A stretch of 64,000 bases of DNA, from contig NC_063068.1 in assembly GCF_022605165.1 (NCBI RefSeq), forward strand, positions 6,045,533-6,109,532, in the 5' to 3' direction. Under the pieces are notes generated by a model. It did no database searches. It worked only from the letters and a program-made list of their open reading frames with translations, and was not told where the DNA came from. Position numbers and translations under genes: made by a program. The stretch comes from Purpureocillium takamizusanense (taxonomy: Eukaryota; Ascomycota; Sordariomycetes; Hypocreales; Ophiocordycipitaceae). This document shows positions 48,515-59,384 of this stretch, one piece after another. Position 1 is the stretch's first letter. Every line of letters begins with the position of its first letter.

Positions 48515-49864
48515 TCACGAGCTCTTCGCCTTGGTTCCGTCTCGCTCGACTCGTCGTATTACAGGAACGGAGAGTAGCAACCTAGGCCACACCAGCTGGT
48601 ACTTGTCAGAGGAGCCAGACAGGCAATGCCGCAGCCAAATTCCCCACGTGATATAATAGTATGCTGTTTGCTCGCACCGTTAGCCGGCTTCATGCAACGT
48701 GGCTCGGAATTATGCGCAGTGGGATAGGATACCTCCTGGCATGGTCGTTAGTTGGTCTGGTCATAGTCTCGTAAACTCGGACATTTGGCTCCGGCTCGAG
48801 ACTCACCTAACCCTGTCATCAGATGCCACCACGCATGCCCCTCGAGCAATACGGCCCAAGGCAGGCCCATTGCCCGGCGCAACCTCCTAAGCTGGCTGCA
48901 GAAGATATTATCCAGATTCCATATGGCGAACCCTGCCACGAAGACCGTGAGCCCTACACAACGGGTCAGCACCGCTAGCAGGAGGTGTACGCCATCGTAC
49001 TCACCCGTCGCCACAAGTGCCCACATGGTCTTCATCTGCCGGCGCGACTGTTCTGCATCTCGTCTCTGCAGCACAGGCCGTACTTGCCTCTCCATCACCC
49101 ACATGCTCCGAAACACCACCGTCGCTGTCAGCGCAGCGTACGCCACCTGGTGGAATACTGGATCCTTGGTGATGTGATAATAGACCTGCGTCTCCTTAGC
49201 TTGCGCATGGCGGAACGGCGGGGTTGGGGCACACCTACCGTGATAGACCCGGCCAAAGTCAATAAACTCACGCCGAGCAAGGCTGAAAAAGCGCGCGACC
49301 GTGAAAAGGAGAAGCTGGCGTACATCATGAGGCAGGTCGTGTAGATCATGGATAGCTCATCTACCAGCTGCATTGGATCTACCACACTGCTCTCAGCTTC
49401 TTGTGTACCCATACGCACCTCCAAACGCCTGAAGGGATTACTTACACTTGAGAGTCGCGTGGAAGAGAATGGATCCAAGCCCGACCACGATATATCCCAG
49501 GTATGCCAGCAAAAATATATTGGCATGTGACTCCTGGAGGCAGTTGCGGATACCGCCGACCCCGAGCCATAGGAACAAGCCATTTGTCACCGTCTGTACT
49601 TCGTGCTGTAATCAGCTTCTGCATAGCAAGGGCCCTCGCCTTTCGATGGTCGTCTCACATTGCAGAGCTCCGCGCAGTAAAACGACAATGCGTAGTCCTT
49701 TGGCACATTATCAGCATCATTAGCAACTAGGACGCGCACTCCCCGGCCGATCCGGCGCACCGCACCTCTTCACAAAAGTTCAGCGTCGATGTTGGCTTGC
49801 CCCAGAAGCCGGAGCCGTGGTCCGGATATGGCGCCCGAAGGCCACGTAAAAAATCTGGCATCAT
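48515..49864 (-). CDS. Alkaline ceramidase (Ypc1/Ydc1 family)
   Basis: An ER multi-pass enzyme that hydrolyses (phyto/dihydro)ceramide to a sphingoid base and fatty acid. Seven exons fit in phase: 49864-49766, 49697-49659, 49593-49446, 49378-49239, 49185-49005, 48953-48807 and 48663-48515, giving 300 residues. Family marks run in order: GFWGKPTSTLNFCEEDY, GLGSILFHATLKYPMQ, LVDELSMIYTTC, YYHITKDPVFHQ and GHAWWHLMTGLGAYYY. These hold the conserved Ser, Asp and three zinc-binding histidines. The sixth intron (48954-49004, 51 bases) is stop-free and in frame; retention would add 17 residues. The C-terminus (KAKSS) is basic. An in-frame ATG at 49909 would add 15 residues; 49864 or 49861 is preferred by family length. 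The promoter sits directly against the AT-rich block. Confidence 0.93.
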
Positions 49865-50166
49865 TATGGCAGCGAAAGTCCCATATCTAACCCGGCACAT
49901 ATGATGCAAGAATGGTGTACGCCGGAAGCTTGCTATAATGTCGATTGAAACTCATGACGTATGAGGCACTTTACTAAACGCACCGTTAACGAGCCTTTTA
50001 CTAGTCGCGCTATATACTCTTAAGACCTCAGTCTTAAGCTATATAAGATAGTAAAGGAGTATATCGCTACCTAAAATAAGTAGTAATTTTCTTTTATATT
50101 ATTTGTATTAAGAGTTATAATTTAGTTCTAAACTAGTTTTATTACTATATTAATTAATAAATAATT

Positions 50167-50320
50167 AAGAGTTTTATTATTAATAAAGGAAGAAAAGTCT
50201 AGGGGTAAAGGTATTTTATATTTTTCTAGGCCTATATACCGCCCCTATATTATACTAGCTACTTTTAATATATAGATATAGGATAAGACTAACGCGCTAT
50301 AATAAATTAAGTATTACTAT
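50167..50320 (+). repeat. Copy of a dispersed terminal-repeat-like sequence (forward)
   Basis: The sequence from AAGAGTTTTATTATTAATAA through GTCTAGGGGTAAAGG to GACTAACGCGCTATAA matches the start of the element at 59,385 in the same orientation. The inner half also matches, in reverse, 57,420-57,555. It may be the left end of a decayed element of about 7.4 kb. Confidence 0.6.
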
Positions 50321-52050
50321 TAATATAGCCGTAGTTAACTATTTATATAACTGCTTTTATTACTTAAAATTTTCTAGTTAATAATATACTATATAGCTTA
50401 TTACCTTAGCGGGCTATTCTTAACTAGGGCTAATATATCGCTCTTAGTTACATTAATAATATAACCTACCCTTATTACTTATAGTATTTAGGGTTATAAT
50501 TTAATTATTAATTAATTAATTAAAGGTTTAATTAAAACTAACTAAGGTATATACTTAATTAATTAATAACTATAAGGGGCTAAGCCTAATAAGAGCCTAA
50601 GGCGCGGCTCTAAGCGTAATAATGCTATATATAGCTAGGACCCTATATTACTTAAGGCCTATAGCTAATTATATAGAGCTATATATAATAAGCGCTATAT
50701 ATATAAGGGCTACTTAATATATAACCCTAATTTCCCTCCTTTATAATATATTAAATATTAATAACCTAACTAGCTCTTATTATATAGCGCCGGCCCTATT
50801 ATAATATATATTATTAACGATAAAATACTAAGTAATAAAAATAGACTTAATAGAAGTAAAAGAAGCTTATAAAATTATAATATAATAATAAATAAAGCTT
50901 AAATACTTAAAGACGCGGCTATAAACTATATTTAATTAAATAGCTTTAAGTAAAGTAATATTTAAGCTTAAAAAATAAAAGCTATTTAAATAGCTAATAT
51001 AAAATAATAAAATAAAATACTTTTATTTCTTTTTATATTAATTAAAGAGTAAATATAAAATTAATAAAGTAAAAGACCTTAATAAAGAAAGTAAAGCTAT
51101 TTAATATTAACTCTTTAATATATTATTTATTTAATTATAGCCTTATATAAAGGGATTTTAGACTTAAAGGGAACTTAAAAGTAAAAAGGAATTATAAGCC
51201 TTCTTTAATTATATTAAGTACTTTTTTAATAATAAATAAGTAAAGGAAAGAGCGCTTAATAAATTATAAAGCCTTTATTAAAAAAAATAAATAGCTTTTT
51301 AGCGCCTTTTTCTTTAACTTTAAGAATACCTTTATAAATATAAATAAATTTACTTAAATAAAAGATATTTAAATCTTAACGCTATAAAATACTATATTTA
51401 ATATTATAAAGGAATAGCTTATTATAATATAGATATTAAATACTTTTTATAAATATACTTAAAAAATTACTTAAAACTTTAAAAAGACTTTATACTTTAA
51501 AGGATTATAAAAAAAGGGTTAAGCTTAATATAAATATTAGCTTATTTACTTAAAAGTAAAATAAATAGACTACCCTTTAATAATCCTTATTATTAATTAT
51601 AAAAGTAATATTATAATATTAGCTATTTACCTTTAAAATATAAAATTAACTTAAATAAAAGGGGCCCTTAAAGGGACTTAATAAAAGAAAGTAATAAGCT
51701 TTATTAAGTTAAATAAGTTATTAAAGATAAAAGGGAAAAAAGAAGAGTAAAAGACTATACCTCTATTATAAAGGGAGTAGCTACTTTATAGTATATTACC
51801 TTTATACCTTAGCGAGATAGCTTATAATATTAAATTTAATTAGGCTATATTATATAGTCTTTATTAAACTTAAGCTAAAAAGTAAAGGTAATAAAGAAAG
51901 TAAACGTAAAGAAATAGCGCTTATATAAGGAAAAGCGGTACCTTAAAGTAAAGCTATACTTTAAGGCTTATAATAATATAAATAAAGAAAATAAAGCTTA
52001 AAGAATACTTAAAGATAAATTTATTAATAATAATAATATTAATTAATAAA

Positions 52051-52320
52051 AGTCCTTTTCGTTTTATACTTATCGATAAGGGATATAAATATTATATAGC
52101 TATAAATAAAAAAATAGCTTAAAACTTTAAGGTCTTAATAAAAAAGATCCCTTTTTATAAAGTAAAGGGTATATTAAGTATTATAAATAAGGTAATTATT
52201 AAAGGGCTAATATAATTAATTATAGATATAAAGGGCTACTTATAGCTTATTTATATTTATATAATACCTTAATTAAAGTTCCCTTTTATCTTAAGGAAAC
52301 CTTAAATATAATATATAAAG
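52051..52320 (+). pseudogene. Retropepsin-like relic of a Ty3/Gypsy-type retroelement
   Basis: One forward frame from 52051 reads FRFILIDKGYKYYIAINKKI, in the position of the DTG/DSG active-site segment of retroviral-type aspartic proteases of fungal LTR retroelements. After an internal stop and a spacer comes a stretch ending IP, stop, LKFPFILRKP, which resembles the usual ILGKPW ending. TAA/TAG stops sit where Gln or Trp codons are expected after C-to-T mutation. The active-site Thr/Ser is lost (DKG), so it cannot work. The assignment is by pattern only. Confidence 0.4.
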
Positions 52321-52582
52321 TCTTACTTAATCTTATATAAAGGTATATTAGTCTATATATATAATATAATAATTATTAGTCTATATAATATAACTATATA
52401 ATATAATAATATAATATAACTATACTATATAATATAACTATATAATATAATAATATAATATAACTATATTATATAATTATAATTAGCTTTTATATAATAC
52501 GGGAATATATATTTCTATATAAAATATTAAATAGCTATATAAGGCTAATATATATAAAATACGGAAATATATATTTCCGTAT

Positions 52583-52999
52583 ATAGCGGATAGTTTATTA
52601 TACCGATGGGTAGTCTATTATACTGACTAAAAGTCTATTAGACTACTATAGGTCTTTAGTCTAATCTAAAGTTAGTTAGACTACTATAGGTCTTTAGTCT
52701 AATCTAAAGTTAGTTAGTCTATAGCTACGCTAAATTCAGCTATATTTAGCTATAACGCTAAGCTGAAAAATAGTATTAGACTGACGGATAGATAATCAGA
52801 CCGAAGGCCGAGTCTATTTTATTATATATAGGACCGTTGCCTCCTAGTCTAGACGAGATAGAAGATTAAGGAATTTAATTACTTTACTATCTTAACTACC
52901 TATTTTATCTCTCTATTACCATTACTCCTTTTATCTCTATATATCCCTATTTCCCTTTTATCTTTATCTTCCTCTGCCTTTATCCCTCTTTCTTATACT
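52583..52999 (+). repeat. Left arm of a long inverted repeat
   Basis: From ATAGCGGATAGT to CCCTCTTTCTTATACT, this arm pairs base by base (with scattered changes) with the reverse complement of 54,713-55,113. It includes a tandem duplication of a unit containing GACTACTATAGGTCTTTAG and a small duplication of TAGTCTATTATAC absent from the right arm. GGCCGAGTCTATTTTATTAT is shared by both arms. Confidence 0.8.
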
Positions 53000-53089
53000 C
53001 GATAATATATATAAGATTAATTACTTTAAAATACCCTTTTTTTAAGTTATAAATATTATAGATTATAAAAGTATTATTAATTTTACTTT

Positions 53090-54712
53090 TAGCTTTATTA
53101 ATAATAAAAAAGAGTATTATTTTTAATAGCTTATTAAATAGCTTAATAGGCTTTATAAAAGCCTTATAATATTAGCCTTAAAAGTTATTATTATAGATAA
53201 AGAAAAAGCTTTTTATATAGTCTTTATAAAGGTCTTCTTTAATATATAATAATAACTATATATATATATATTATTTTAATTAATATTAAAGCTAAGATTA
53301 ATTTATATTAAAAGGATAAAGTAAATAATAATAATAATAATTAATTTATTAACTTACTAACTTTAATATTAAAGATTGCAATTATATATAATAAAAGGTA
53401 AAAAAAGTTATTATAAACTTATTAAATATTTACGATAATATTTATAATAATATATATAAAGCCTTTTAAATTATTATTTATATTATTAATTATAATCTGT
53501 TTAAAGAGGCTTAAAATCCGTTTATTAATACCTTTAGCTATTAAAAATAGACTCTTTAATATATCTAAAATAAATATATACTTTAATATTAATAATAGGC
53601 TAAATTATATTAACTACTATTATAACTTTAATTAAAGGGTTTATAATTTAATTAAGATTACTTATATAAATATTAAATCTTATTTTATAATTAATATATT
53701 AGACTTTTATTATTTTTATAAAGGCTTAAAGTTAATCGAAAATAAAGCTTAGATTTATCTTTAAAAGGCTATTAAATAGCTTTATAAATAATAGCTTTAA
53801 TTTATTTAATAAGCTTAATTAAGTAAATTAAATTAATAACTTATATATTTAATTCTTAACCTTTTCGTAAAGTAATATTACTTTACCTTTATTATAATAC
53901 TTAAGTAACAAAAGTTAATATTATTATAAATATATATAGGTAATTTTTAATAATAATATAAGCTACCTTATAGTTATAGTATCTTTCAATACTTTATAAA
54001 GGAGTCTTAATTATAATATAATTAAATTGCTTATTATAAATAGTTTAAAAAGCCTTTAATTTATACTTTCTTTATCGTTATATTCTTTACTTTATATCTT
54101 ACTTTAAGATTATTTATTAATTATTATTAAAACCTTTAAGGTAGCTACCTTAAAATTTATAACTTAATAGTTATTAAGAATACCTATAATTAACCGCGCC
54201 TTAATATAGCTAATAAAAAGCTTAAAATCCCTTAATACTTTTAACTTAATAATAATATTATTATAATAGCCTTATAGTAAGCCTTATATTACGGCTATAA
54301 TAGTATTATAAGGTACTTACTATTAGCGGTATAGTAGCGGTAGCGCTTAAGGCTAATTAATAGCGCTTAGTATAGTATAGAATAATATAGCCCCGATATT
54401 ATAATATTAAGGGAAAATAGTAAAAACGCTATTTTTAAGCTAATTAAGGCTAGCTAGTAAAGGGGTAAATAAGGTTATAAGCGTAAGTATAAGCGATAGG
54501 TAATAGTAATAATAGTAGGCGCGGCGCTAATAGCGCCCAATTAAGCGCGATAAAGAGACCTAAAGTAAAAGAATATCTATAATAATATTATAGAGAGATT
54601 ACGGAAATACGTTTTTAAGTCAATTAAGCCCTACCGGTATATAGGCATAAGCGTAAGCGCTATATTATAACGATATAGTTTAATTAAGATATCGGTATAT
54701 ATTATAGCGCGC
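53090..54712 (+). repeat. Decayed internal module, copy 1
   Basis: This AT-rich module, between the two inverted-repeat arms, recurs in the same orientation at about 55,505-57,485. Shared landmarks are AATAGCTTATTAAATAGC near the start and AGAATAATATAGCCC, GGTTATAAGCG and TTTAATTAAGATATC near the end. Scattered short peptide-like stretches suggest a former coding region (gag- or replicase-like), but it is too decayed to name. Confidence 0.6.
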
Positions 54713-55113
54713 TAGTATAAGAAAGAGGGATAAAGGCAGAGGAAGGTAAAGATAATAAGGAAATAGGGATATATAGAGACAAAAGGGGTAATAGTAATAG
54801 AGAGATAAAATAGGTGATAGAGATAGGTAAGATAGTAAGGGTATTGAATTACTTAATCTTCTATCTTATCTAGACTAGGAGGTAACGGTCCTATATATAA
54901 TAAAATAGACTCGGCCTTCGGTCTAGTTATCTATCCGTCGGTCTAATACTATTTTTCAGCTTGGCGTTATAGCTAAATATAGCTAAATTTAGCGTAGCGT
55001 AGCTAAATTTAGCGTGGCTAGGACTAACGGACTTTAGATTAGACTAAAGACCTATTATATAGCTTATAGTAGTTAAATAGACTTTTAGTCGGTATAATAG
55101 ACTATCCGCTATT
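54713..55113 (-). repeat. Right arm of a long inverted repeat
   Basis: The reverse complement of 52,583-52,999. It starts at TAGTATAAGAAAGAGGG and ends at GACTATCCGCTAT. The two arms are separated by about 1.7 kb, so the whole structure (52,583-55,113) is 2.53 kb. Confidence 0.8.
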
Positions 55114-55261
55114 ATAAAATTCTAGATAAATATTTATCCGGCTATAATATATATATATAGGATAAATATTTACCTAGGTATAAAATATAACTATTAGTTA
55201 GATAAACATTTATCTAGGTATTTAAACTAGATAAATATTTATTTAGGCACTATAATATATA

Positions 55262-55499
55262 GTTATATTATATATATAGTTATATTATATATATAGTTAT
55301 ATTATATATATAGTTATATTATATATATAGTTATATTATATATATAGTTATATTATATATATAGTTATATTATATATATAGTTATATTATATATATAGTT
55401 ATATTATATATATAGTTATATTATATATATAGTTATATTATATATATAGTTATATTATATATATAGTTATATTATATATGTGGTTATATTATATATATA
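55262..55499 (+). repeat. 17-base satellite, 14 exact-length copies
   Basis: The unit GTTATATTATATATATA repeats head-to-tail exactly 14 times (238 bases). Only the thirteenth unit differs, ending ATATGTG. Uniformity inside an otherwise decayed region points to recent amplification by slippage or unequal exchange. Confidence 0.93.
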
Positions 55500-55504
55500 G
55501 ACTA

Positions 55505-57485
55505 CTAATACTTATTAATAGCGAAAAAGAGTATTAATTTTAATAGCTTATTAAATAGCCTAATAACTTATAAGAAGGCCTTAATATACTTACCTTAGAG
55601 GTTATTATTATAAATAAGGAATAAGCTCTTTATATAGTCTTTATAAGGGTCTTTCTTAATATATAGTAATAACTATATATATATTATATTTTAGTTTATA
55701 TCTATTATAAAATTAACTCTTATTAAAAGGATAATAATATTAGCGATAACGCTAGCGATAATAATAATACTATTAACTTTATTAATAATAATAACCTTAA
55801 CCTTTTTACCGATCTCCTTTTTAACCTTTTTAAGCCTAAGCTTTATTTAGAGTATATATAATAATAAGTATAAAAAGGTCTAGAGACGTTTATTAGCCTA
55901 AAAGATTACTATCGTAAAGGTATATATAAAGCCTTTAAATATATTATTTATACCGCTAATTATAATAACTTTAAGGACTTATAAAAGTCCTTTATCGAGA
56001 CCTTTAATTATAAATAAGGATATATCCTATAATATATATAAAAGGAGTATATACTATAGCGTAAGTAATAAATAAAGTATTATATTAATTAATATTATAA
56101 CTTTAGCTAATAGATTAATAATTTAGTTAAGATTACTTATATAAATATAAAGTCTTTTTTTTATAATAGGTATAATAAACCTCTTTTAGCTTTATAAATC
56201 CTGTATCGAGATAATCGATAATAAAGCTTATAAATATAAATAAATAATAGCCTTATATAAATAAAAGTAATAAAATAAATACTCTTAATAAGTATAGTTT
56301 AATAAGTTAAGTTATTAACTTATATACTTAGTAATTAACTTTCTCGTTAATTAATATTACTTTACCTTTATTACTATACTTAATTAATATAAGCTAAAGC
56401 TATTAAGGGACTATATAAGCAAGTTTAAGCTTTAATATAGCTTACTTTATAGTTATATAATCTTTAAATACTTTATAAAAGATAAGCTATTACTTTATAA
56501 TTAAATTACTAGCCGCTAATAGCTAAAAAAGCTATTAATTTATTTACTTATTTATATTATTACTTTCTTTACTTTTTACTTTACTTTAAGCTTAATTTTA
56601 CTAATAGCTATAAAATATTAAGAATAGCTATTATAATATTTATAATCCCGCTATTATATCGAGAACCTATAAATATCTATAATTTAATACCGCTAATAAA
56701 AAGCTAAAGGTTTTATAATACTTAAAGCTTATTAATAATAACGATATTAATAATAATAATATTAAAGTAAATATTATATCTTAAAGCTAGGCCTTATAGC
56801 CTTAAGCTATATAAACTTAAGCCTAATAATATTAAAGTAAGGGCTTATATGAATAGCTTAATTAGGCTATTAATTAAGGTATTTAATTATTAAATTTAAG
56901 TATTTATCGTTAGGCCTTTTAAGTTAAGAGAGACGACCTTAATAACGAGCCTAGATAGCTATTATAAAGGCCTTAAATAATAAAGATAGTATTATTATAG
57001 CCTTATAGTAGGCCTTATAATAGGCCTTATAAAATAACGATAATAATATTATAAAGTACCTATTATTAATAGTATAATAGTAGCGCTATTTAAGGCCGAC
57101 TAGCGGTATTATAAGCTATAATACCTATAGTATATAAGCGCCTAGCTTAATATAGAATAATATAGCCCTAATATTATAATATTAAGGGGAAATAATAGAA
57201 ATACTATTTTTAAGCGAATTAAGGCCTATTAGTAAAAGGGTAGATAAGGTTATAAGCGCGGGTAATAATAGTAATAATAAGTATAGGTAACGTTAATAGC
57301 GCCTAACCGAGCCTAGCGGAGAAATCTAAAGTAGAAGAATATCTATCCGATTATAATAATATTATAGGGAAACTATAGAAATATATTTTTAAGCGAATTA
57401 AGCCCTATTAGCGCGTAAGTATAGGTGCTATATTATAACGATATAATTTAATTAAGATATCTATATATATTATAGCGCGCCGATT
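55505..57485 (+). repeat. Decayed internal module, copy 2
   Basis: A second, diverged, same-orientation copy of the module at 53,090-54,712. Both copies end with the sequence containing TATAGCGCGC. This copy is longer by a few hundred bases in the middle and lacks the long inverted-repeat arms around it. Confidence 0.6.
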
Positions 57486-57555
57486 TTATTTTATACCTAG
57501 ATACTAAAAATAGCTAGCGTAATATAGGGGCGGGGCGGGGACCTAAAAAAATAGG
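57420..57555 (-). repeat. Inverted copy of the dispersed terminal-repeat-like sequence
   Basis: Read in reverse complement, this segment (TTTTTTTAGGTCCCCGCC, then CTAGCTATTTTTAGTAT and GATATCTTAATTAAATTAT) matches 59,440-59,585 and the inner half of 50,167-50,320. The outer part of the terminal sequence is missing here. Confidence 0.6.
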
Positions 57556-58059
57556 CTAGTTATATACTTAGTAAAAAGTAGTTATATTAATAGTATTATT
57601 CTTTTAAAAATCTTAAAAGTCTTAAAAATCTTAAATATTATAAAACTCTTAAATAATAGATATATTAAAAGTATTATAAATAAAGTAAGCTATTACTTTT
57701 ATTACCTTAAGTTAAGTAGCTTTAAGGGCCGCTGATTAAGTATAAAAGATAATATATTATTGATATTTAGCTAAATAAATAGTTTACTTTAATTTTTATT
57801 AAACTATTTTAATAAAAGGGGGGAATAAATATATAAGATAAAATTAACTTATAATTATATAATATTATAAAGTAATTAATAAATAATATATAAGTATTTA
57901 TTATTATCTTTTTAATTTTAAAGTATTATTTTAAATTATTTTAAATTAAATTAATATATTAAACTAAAAAGGGAAATATTTAATATTTAAGAGCTAAAAG
58001 TAAATAACTTTTATAAAAATTAATATACTTAAAAAAATATATAAAAGGTTAAATATAAG

Positions 58060-58500
58060 CTTATATATTATAAAGAATATAAATTAGAATTCCTTCGGCT
58101 TTAAATAAAAAAGTAAAAATTAATAAATTAATTTTTATTTATTATTATATAAATATTTTAATATTATAATATTTAAAATATTATATTAAAGTAAATAAGC
58201 TTAAAAGCTAATATACTTTATATATATTTAAATAAAAATAGTAACTTTATATTTAAATAAGCCTTTATAAAGCTATAAAATATACTTTATTAATAAAGTA
58301 TTTATTAAGGCTATTAATTATTATATTAATATTTTATTAATTTTAATTTAATAATATATTATTTAATTATTTAAAATTACTTTCTTAAAGTTATATTTTA
58401 TTTATATTAGTAATATAGTTTATATCTATTATATAAGTATAAAGCTTTAAAAGTAAAAAAGGATTTGTTTATATTATTATAGTTATATTTTAATAGTTAT
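58060..58500 (+). repeat. Left arm of a second, widely spaced inverted repeat
   Basis: From ATAAGCTTATATATTATAAA onward this matches the reverse complement of the right window edge (63,560-64,000). Shared words include AGCTTAAAAGCTAATATAC, ACTTTATTAATAAAGTATTT and ATTATATAAGTATA. The arms are about 5 kb apart and the right arm runs to the window edge. Confidence 0.75.
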
Positions 58501-58659
58501 TTATTAGGCTTATTAAGTATACTTTAATATACTTTAAGTATTTATTTACTTTTAAGCCTTTAAAAGAATAATTAAATTAAAGGTTAAATTAAAAATTAAA
58601 AAAGGGGATAAGAGACTTTATATAAAAGGCTTAAATTAATATAAACTTAAAAGTATTAA

Positions 58660-59164
58660 GGCCCTGCTCAGCTTACGCGGTTAGTATAACCGCGATTTTG
58701 AAAAGTGATATTAGGACCCGCTTTCCGGCTTGCATAGGCTAGGGTTCCAAGCCAATATACCGTATTATACAGCAGTTTTCCAACGCCCGGGCACGGGCAG
58801 CAGGCCTACGCTAGCTACAGCAGGCCTGCGCCGCCCATAGCAGGCCTCTAGCGCCCGGGCATAGCAGGCCTACGCCGAAAAATTAAGCTCTTAACCGCGG
58901 CGCGGTTAAGGGAAAGGTGCCCGTCGCGCGGTTGCGACGAAAGCACGGTTATACTAACCGTATAACCCAAATAGGTATAGATGCTAAGAAATCTGACTTA
59001 TTTAGGTATAGCGTTAAAAGGTACATTTCAGCGCTTGCATAACTCGAACGCCCCGTAAAAACTACTTCCGAAGAAGGCAAGGCGCCGATTTTTATTTTAT
59101 CGACGTCTTAAGATTCCCTTAACCGCACCCCGGTTATACTAACCGCATTACGCCGAGCAGGGCC
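58660..59164. mobile_element. 505-base GC-rich MITE-like element with TIRs and TAA duplication
   Basis: The ends are inverted repeats of about 35 bases. The left begins GGCCCTGCTCAGCTTACG; the right, reverse-complemented, begins GGCCCTGCTCGGCGTAAT; both continue GCGGTTAGTATAACCG. The element is flanked by TAA on both sides (58,657-58,659 and 59,165-59,167). A 3-base TAA duplication with GGCC..-type ends fits the PIF/Harbinger class, and with no transposase the element would be non-autonomous. Inside are four copies of GCAGGCCT (about 58,799-58,870) and a third GGTTATACTAACC palindrome near 58,948. It is GC-rich in contrast to its flanks. Confidence 0.85.
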
Positions 59165-59384
59165 TAAAGATATATTTATTATAAACCTTCTTTATAATAA
59201 AAGGTTATTTTAATATTTAAGGGTATTCCCTTTAATATTAAAGTATCCTTAAATAATATTATTAATAATAATTATTAATATTTAAATAATATTAAAGTAA
59301 ATTATTTACGTATATTAAAATTATAATCTTTATATTAATAGTATTATATATCTAGATATAAAGTATTAATATATAATCTTTTTT

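Noticed and set aside
49400..49909. Several separate short minus-strand proteins near 49 kb
   Set aside because: They are the individual exons and wrong-frame readings of the seven-exon ceramidase gene.
55262..55499. CRISPR-like array
   Set aside because: Units are contiguous 17-base copies without spacers, in a eukaryotic genome.
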